From the NCBI GenBank assembly GCA_900546285.1, contig URCJ01000018.1, positions 1 to 36,256 of the forward strand: a stretch of 36,256 bases of DNA. Reading direction: 5' to 3'. The stretch comes from an uncultured Solobacterium sp. GTDB taxonomy: Bacteria > Bacillota_I > Bacilli_A > Erysipelotrichales > Erysipelotrichaceae. The notes under the pieces are model-generated. The model was not told the origin of the DNA and searched no databases. It worked only from the letters and a program-made list of their open reading frames with translations. Each line of letters starts with the position of its first letter. Position 1 is the first letter of the stretch. The position numbers were made by a program, and so were the translations under genes. Shown here piece by piece: positions 31,938-36,256 of the stretch.

Positions 31938-33652
31938 CTTGTACTAACCTTACAATAATTATAACTTACAGTAGCACCCTGTAATTCGCTTCTCGAATAA
32001 CGTTGGCCACTAGAAACACCATTAACAGCTGTTATCATACTTTCACTATCACTACATTCAATTTCGATTGGTGTAATATTACCAACGCCTACTGACTTTA
32101 AATACTCTTCTAGTTCACTGGGACTCATCTTCTTATAATCAAATTCTAAGTCAACAAAATCATCCTCACTCTCACCTGTTTGATAAGTAAAAGGTACTGT
32201 TAACTTTTCTGAATCTAAATAATTCTTACCATCACCCAATGTTGTTATTGTGATATTGTAAGTAGCCTCACTATGTAAGTTCTCCTTAGAGAAATTAATA
32301 GTCGCATTAGATGTAACACGATACTTATTAATAAGGGTTCCATCTTCACTCAACATAGACACTTCATATCCTGATGCATTCTCTATACTATCAAAGGATA
32401 CTTCGATATTATTGCCTATGCTTATCTTTACATTCTTTACAACACTTAGTGCACTACCCTTGAAGTAATTTTGTTCAAATTCAAAATTAACGTTCACGCC
32501 AGTGCCATAGATCTTATTGCCATCATAGGCAATAAGATAATCATCACATGCAGCTATCGCTTTGATGTTTTTCCATGAAGTTGCGTTAGATACAAAGTTT
32601 GTATCATCGCTTTTCACAACTAATACACCATCACTTCTTAGTCCCACCAAGAAGTCATTACCACAGGCGATGTCGATAATATTACGCCATTTATTAGTTT
32701 CAAAGATATTACCTTCATTAGAAATTGTTTCTACTGTCTTATCTTCTTTTAGAACCATTAGATAGTTATCACTAGAGGCGATGTTTATTGAATTTTTAAT
32801 GTTCTTTAGTTGGCTAGATCCTAGCATTTTGCCACAACTCATTAATTTACCATCACTTGTTTGAATGATGGTTGCGTATTTAGAACCAAAAATCTTGTTT
32901 ACATTCTTATATTCAGAAACATCGCATTGCCCATATTCATTATCACCAATAGCGTATACTCTACCGTTATCACTTAGGGCAACAAGGTGTTTATCACCTG
33001 CAGCTATATCGATAATGCGATTCCATTTATTTACTTTTTTAGTATCTTCTTCACTAAAACCTATACAATCAACCGTTCCATCTTTTTTAAGTGTTGCGAC
33101 AAAGTCTTTACCATTAACCACCATTAATAGATCTTGATCAGCAGTATAAATCAGCTTCTCACCATTAGTCTTGGTGGTTTGGTATAAATCACCTGTTCCA
33201 TCAATATAGTAAATATCCTTATCACTCATGCTTAAACAGTTAGTGTTAATAAGTTCTGGTGCTTTATATTCTTTATATGTTAGGGCATAGATGCCCATAC
33301 ATAGTAAAATAAACAAAACTACGATGATGCCACCAAATCTTAATGGATGAACCTTACGGAATTTATTAACCTTTTCTCTAATTGTTTTGTCTGGTAAGAA
33401 ATAATATTCATCTTTGCCACTTGGTCCTTTGACATTATGTAGGCCAACACTTGATGAATTGGAAAACAATTCAATTACATTAATACGATAAAAGGAAGCC
33501 AGTTTCTTGCATTGTTCAAAATTGCATACAGCACTGCCATTTTCAAATGCCATATAGTCTACCGCATTGATGCCTAAAACCTCAGCAACCTGTGCTTGAG
33601 AATAGTTATAGTGTTTTCTTAGTCTAGCTAACTTATTTGGTAACTTGTTCAT
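31934..33652 (-). CDS. Membrane one-component sensor: HTH - TM - RCC1-like propeller - FN3-like - PASTA-like
   Basis: This 572-residue protein has a cytoplasmic XRE-type helix-turn-helix (7-61, YSQAQVAEVLGINAVDYMAF), a linker and one membrane segment (about 105-125, LRFGGIIVVLFILLCMGIYAL). A long extracellular part begins with repeated short units of RCC1/beta-propeller type (about 140-390: IIDIAAGDKHLVALSDNGRV, IIDIACGNDFLVGLRSDGVL). A fibronectin-III-like domain (about 405-490) and a C-terminal PASTA-like segment (about 508-572, SPSELEEYLKSVGVGNITPI) follow. The order implies a DNA-binding protein that senses an outside ligand or the cell wall. It leads the transcript with the GYF_2 protein, cysS and mrnC. 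Target genes unknown. Confidence 0.72.
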   Translation of the reverse strand: MNKLPNKLARLRKHYNYSQAQVAEVLGINAVDYMAFENGSAVCNFEQCKKLASFYRINVIELFSNSSSVGLHNVKGPSGKDEYYFLPDKTIREKVNKFRKVHPLRFGGIIVVLFILLCMGIYALTYKEYKAPELINTNCLSMSDKDIYYIDGTGDLYQTTKTNGEKLIYTADQDLLMVVNGKDFVATLKKDGTVDCIGFSEEDTKKVNKWNRIIDIAAGDKHLVALSDNGRVYAIGDNEYGQCDVSEYKNVNKIFGSKYATIIQTSDGKLMSCGKMLGSSQLKNIKNSINIASSDNYLMVLKEDKTVETISNEGNIFETNKWRNIIDIACGNDFLVGLRSDGVLVVKSDDTNFVSNATSWKNIKAIAACDDYLIAYDGNKIYGTGVNVNFEFEQNYFKGSALSVVKNVKISIGNNIEVSFDSIENASGYEVSMLSEDGTLINKYRVTSNATINFSKENLHSEATYNITITTLGDGKNYLDSEKLTVPFTYQTGESEDDFVDLEFDYKKMSPSELEEYLKSVGVGNITPIEIECSDSESMITAVNGVSSGQRYSRSELQGATVSYNYCKVSTR

Positions 33653-33698
33653 CTTTATAATTATAAGGCATTAGACAAAAACTTATAAATATTTCCAC

Positions 33699-35039
33699 CT
33701 ATAATAATTCCGCCATATATAGTGGTAAATGAATAATTCCATCTTTTATCATGACATCCTTCGTATACAAAATATATGAGTTGCCAATAACCTTAGAAAA
33801 GTGTCTTCTAAATTTATCTAATGAAGAGTGAGAACGATAGTTTCCTGATTTAACTTCAACAGGTGCAATCTTTTTATCCTCAGTAATCAAGAAATCAATC
33901 TCCATATGATTTTCGCGATTAATATTATCATTACGAGAATAAAAATATAAACGAGATCGTTTTATACGAAGCATTTGAGCAACGATATTTTCCATAATCA
34001 TACCCTCGTTGATATCGAGTTTATCAAATAATATTGCACGATAAATTTCATTATCTAAATATTTTTTATTCCAAAAAGCTTGAGTAACTAAAAGACCGGT
34101 ATCTGCCATATAACACTTTTGAGTTGCGTTATCAGCACTTAGTGCTAGGCCAACATTTGGATCAGTTGAGTTAAAACACGCATTAACAACCATCGCTTCA
34201 TTTAGCCATACAAAAGAATCCTCATAACTTCTAAAACGAGCTTGTTTATTTATAGAAGATAAATTATATCGCTTTTCTTTTTTAGAAAGCTGTCCAGGAA
34301 TATTATCAAAGACCGCATATACCTTGTCTTCATAGCCTTGCGCAAATTTAGCTACATCTTCACGATAAAGTCTCAAGATTCTTCTTTTAGCCTCATCCGA
34401 TGCCGCAAAATCTTTTCCATTAATATATGCAAGAACCGATTGTGGCATACCACCTACAAGAATATATTGTCTAAAATCATTCATTATTTTTCTGTGTAGT
34501 GCAGAACCCAAAGGCTCCTTCTTCTCAAAACAATGACGAATTAAAGGATAAGTAGCCTCATCGCCCATAGCCCAAAGAAACTCTTCAAAATCCAAAGGGA
34601 GTAACTCAATATGTTCTTCTTCAGAAGGAATAATAATATCTTGAACGTTTTTCTTTAATCTAATTAAAGAACCAGTTTCAATAAAATCAAAACGACCATC
34701 CTTTACAAAATATTTAATTAATTGACGAGCTCTTGGAAATTGTTGCACCTCATCAAACACAATTAATGATTCACGCTTATATAAGGTTGTTGAATAAAAG
34801 GCACTTAACTTTGCGAAAAATAAATCAAAATCTAAAGTATCATTAATAAATAAATCTAAAACATCTTGGCTAGATTGTCCAAAATCAACTATTATGTGGC
34901 TCCTATATTCTGCTTTAGCAAATTCTTCTACAATAAAACTCTTACCAACACGGCGTGCACCATCAATCATTAATGCAGTCTCACCCTTGCTGTTATTCTT
35001 CCAAGCAACTAGTTCATCATATATTTTTCTCTTAAGCAT
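33699..35039 (-). CDS. AAA_14/DUF4143 ATPase
   Basis: This 446-residue protein has an AAA+ core with Walker A GARRVGKS (27-34) and Walker B LIVFDEV (92-98), sensor region FIETGSL (119-125), and a DUF4143 C-terminal half with MENIVAQMLR (349-358). A PD-(D/E)XK-like end is formed by EIDFLI (380-385, D382) and VEVKSGN (394-400, E395/K397). The family is common in gut bacteria as lone accessory genes of unknown function; a role in conflict or regulation is often guessed. AAGGAG lies 5 nt before the ATG. The promoter overlaps the nearest of three 33-bp-phased repeats. Confidence 0.9.
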   Translation of the reverse strand: MLKRKIYDELVAWKNNSKGETALMIDGARRVGKSFIVEEFAKAEYRSHIIVDFGQSSQDVLDLFINDTLDFDLFFAKLSAFYSTTLYKRESLIVFDEVQQFPRARQLIKYFVKDGRFDFIETGSLIRLKKNVQDIIIPSEEEHIELLPLDFEEFLWAMGDEATYPLIRHCFEKKEPLGSALHRKIMNDFRQYILVGGMPQSVLAYINGKDFAASDEAKRRILRLYREDVAKFAQGYEDKVYAVFDNIPGQLSKKEKRYNLSSINKQARFRSYEDSFVWLNEAMVVNACFNSTDPNVGLALSADNATQKCYMADTGLLVTQAFWNKKYLDNEIYRAILFDKLDINEGMIMENIVAQMLRIKRSRLYFYSRNDNINRENHMEIDFLITEDKKIAPVEVKSGNYRSHSSLDKFRRHFSKVIGNSYILYTKDVMIKDGIIHLPLYMAELL

Positions 35040-35061
35040 CTAAACTCCTTTATTTATCTAT

Positions 35062-35160
35062 ATTTTAGCGTTTTAAATCACGAAAAAGCAAGTTAATAAA
35101 CCTTATTTTTGCACGAAAAAGCAAGTTCACGAACATCGTTTTTTCACGAAAAAGCAAGTT
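35062..35160 (-). promoter_or_regulatory. Triple direct repeat with 33-bp period and promoter of the DUF4143 ATPase gene
   Basis: CACGAAAAAGCAAGTT occurs identically at 35079-35094, 35112-35127 and 35145-35160, with a 33-bp period and 17-bp spacers. On the minus strand (AACTTGCTTTTTCGTG) the nearest copy supplies the -35 TTGCTT (35091-35086). The -10 is TAAAAT (35067-35062) after 18 bp. Confidence 0.72.
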
Positions 35161-35170
35161 CGCCATATTT

Positions 35171-35200
35171 TAGACAGTAACTAGACAATTCATATATAAT
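35171..35200 (+). promoter_or_regulatory. Promoter of the rmlB-like gene
   Basis: TAGACA (35171-35176), an 18-bp spacer and TATAAT (35195-35200), start near 35207. It is 11 bp from the last 33-bp repeat, so both directions could be affected by a repeat-binding protein. Confidence 0.6.
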
Positions 35201-35229
35201 TAAAGTTGGAAATAAGGAGAACTGTATAA

Positions 35230-36256
35230 ATGAAAACAATCTTAGTAACTGGTGGTACTGGCTTTATAGGAAATTGTTTCTGTAAGCTTTTACTAGATGA
35301 AAGACCTGAATATAAAGTAATCAATGTCGATGTATGCACATATGCAGCTAACCCATCTACTATTGAAGAAGAATTAAAAAACCCTAACTATAAGTTTTAT
35401 AAAACAGATATTAGAGATAGAGAAGCAATTGAAAAGATCTTTGAAACAGAAAAGCCTGATATCGTTGTAAACTTTGCGGCTGAATCTCATGTTGATAGAT
35501 CTATCACTAATCCTGGTATTTTCCTTGAAACAAATATCATGGGTACAGCAGTACTTATGGATGCTTGTAGAAAATATGGAATTGAAAGATATCATCAAGT
35601 ATCAACAGATGAAGTATATGGTGACTTACCATTAGATAGACCTGACTTATTCTTCCATGAAGATACACCAATCCATACATCATCTCCATATTCTACTTCT
35701 AAGGCTAGTGCTGACTTATTAGTACTTGCATACCATAGAACCTATGGACTACCTGTAACAATATCTAGATGCTCAAATAACTATGGACCTTATCAGTTCC
35801 CTGAAAAGTTAATTCCCTTAATGATCAACAACGCAATACACGATAAACCACTTCCTGTATATGGACAAGGATTAAACGTAAGAGACTGGTTATATGTAAA
35901 AGATCACTGTTATGGTATTCTAGCTGTTATTGAAAAGGGTAGAGTTGGTGAAGTATATAACCTAGGTGGTCATAATGAAAAGGCTAATATTGAAATCGTT
36001 AAGATTATCTTAGATAAACTAAATAAACCAGAAAGCTTAATCACTTATGTTGCCGATAGACATGGTCATGATCAAAGATATGCGATTGATCCTCAAAAGG
36101 CAATGGATGAATTAGGCTGGAGACCAACTACGATGTTCAAAGATGGTATTGTCTTAACTATTGACTGGTATATGTCAGATGAAGGAAGAAAATGGACTAA
36201 GGAGTGTACATCTGGTGAATACCTAAAGTGGATTGAAAAGAATTATACAGAAAGAA
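35230..36256 (+). CDS. rfbB: dTDP-glucose 4,6-dehydratase (3' end cut by window)
   Basis: The ATG at 35230 follows AAGGAG. 342 codons are read without a stop before the window ends, close to the full family length (about 340-350). N-terminal NAD-binding GGTGFIG (8-14), the active-site triplet TDE (126-128, STDEVYG) and Y154/K158 (YSTSKAS) are all present, as are SNNYGPYQFPEKLIPLMI and VRDWLYVKDH. It converts dTDP-glucose to the 4-keto-6-deoxy intermediate of the dTDP-rhamnose pathway for cell-surface polysaccharides. Other rml/rfb genes may follow to the right. It is divergent from the DUF4143 ATPase gene. Confidence 0.95.
   Translation, partial: MKTILVTGGTGFIGNCFCKLLLDERPEYKVINVDVCTYAANPSTIEEELKNPNYKFYKTDIRDREAIEKIFETEKPDIVVNFAAESHVDRSITNPGIFLETNIMGTAVLMDACRKYGIERYHQVSTDEVYGDLPLDRPDLFFHEDTPIHTSSPYSTSKASADLLVLAYHRTYGLPVTISRCSNNYGPYQFPEKLIPLMINNAIHDKPLPVYGQGLNVRDWLYVKDHCYGILAVIEKGRVGEVYNLGGHNEKANIEIVKIILDKLNKPESLITYVADRHGHDQRYAIDPQKAMDELGWRPTTMFKDGIVLTIDWYMSDEGRKWTKECTSGEYLKWIEKNYTER

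Noticed and set aside
35079..35160. Regular repeats read as a CRISPR array or iterons of an origin
   Set aside because: Only three 16-bp units, no replication gene, and the nearest copy overlaps a -35 element.

Overview
This is a low-GC window, about one third G+C, with A/T-ending codons, Shine-Dalgarno starts of the AGGAGG type, CcpA/cre-style regulation, a Mini-RNase III gene (mrnC) and class IIC intron and IS200/IS605 elements. All of this points to a gut-type Firmicute. The sugar loci, dense short intergenic regions and a few apparently leaderless promoters suggest the Erysipelotrichia (Erysipelotrichales/Coprobacillaceae-like). That placement is an inference.

Layout. (1) 1-1424: the 5' part of a group IIC intron on the minus strand. 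It sits directly behind the Rho-independent terminator of a roughly 235-nt structured non-coding RNA with its own promoter. A lone small membrane protein gene follows on the plus strand. (2) 1473-9404: a beta-galactoside catabolic locus. A minus-strand operon encodes a GH112 galactosyl-HexNAc phosphorylase, an ABC sugar-binding lipoprotein, two permeases, a small helical protein and a beta-helix protein. I read the last two as the two subunits of a GH136-type lacto-N-biosidase. A divergent AraC-type regulator lies upstream. (3) 9441-15449: a maltodextrin operon on the minus strand (binding protein, MalF, MalG, MalQ, MsmK ATPase) with a good promoter and a cre site. MsmK is the only importer ATPase visible and could power both transporters. 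(4) 15499-19211: a plus-strand accessory cluster. It holds a PD-(D/E)XK-like DUF4268 protein with a short leader ORF, a membrane/coiled-coil protein, a decayed paralogue of the latter, and an unrecognised 454-residue membrane-associated protein. It looks acquired and is a candidate conflict or defence module. (5) 19316-25831: small hypotheticals, an SDR oxidoreductase, rho (plus strand), a YbaK-type deacylase, a GH13 oligo-1,6-glucosidase and rlmB. (6) 25884-30047: an insert that breaks the common cysS-mrnC-rlmB order. It carries a nucleotidyltransferase/winged-helix pair resembling a type IV (AbiE-like) toxin-antitoxin system, split by an IS200/IS605 element (TnpA + TnpB). (7) 30048-33652: mrnC, cysS, a GYF_2-like mini-protein and a large HTH-TM-RCC1-like surface sensor, all minus strand. 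(8) 33699-36256: an AAA_14/DUF4143 ATPase gene (minus strand) and a divergent dTDP-glucose 4,6-dehydratase gene running off the right end.

The most unusual signal is a shared promoter architecture. The winged-helix/nucleotidyltransferase locus and the DUF4143 ATPase gene each have three identical 14-16 bp direct repeats at an exact 33-bp period. In both, the repeat nearest the gene covers the -35 region. The two repeat sequences differ, but the geometry is the same. Other notable points are the intron/ncRNA arrangement, the split GH136-like enzyme, the IS-split toxin-antitoxin pair whose gene ends are now partly made of IS sequence, a zinc-finger-less TnpB, and a membrane HTH protein with an extracellular propeller.
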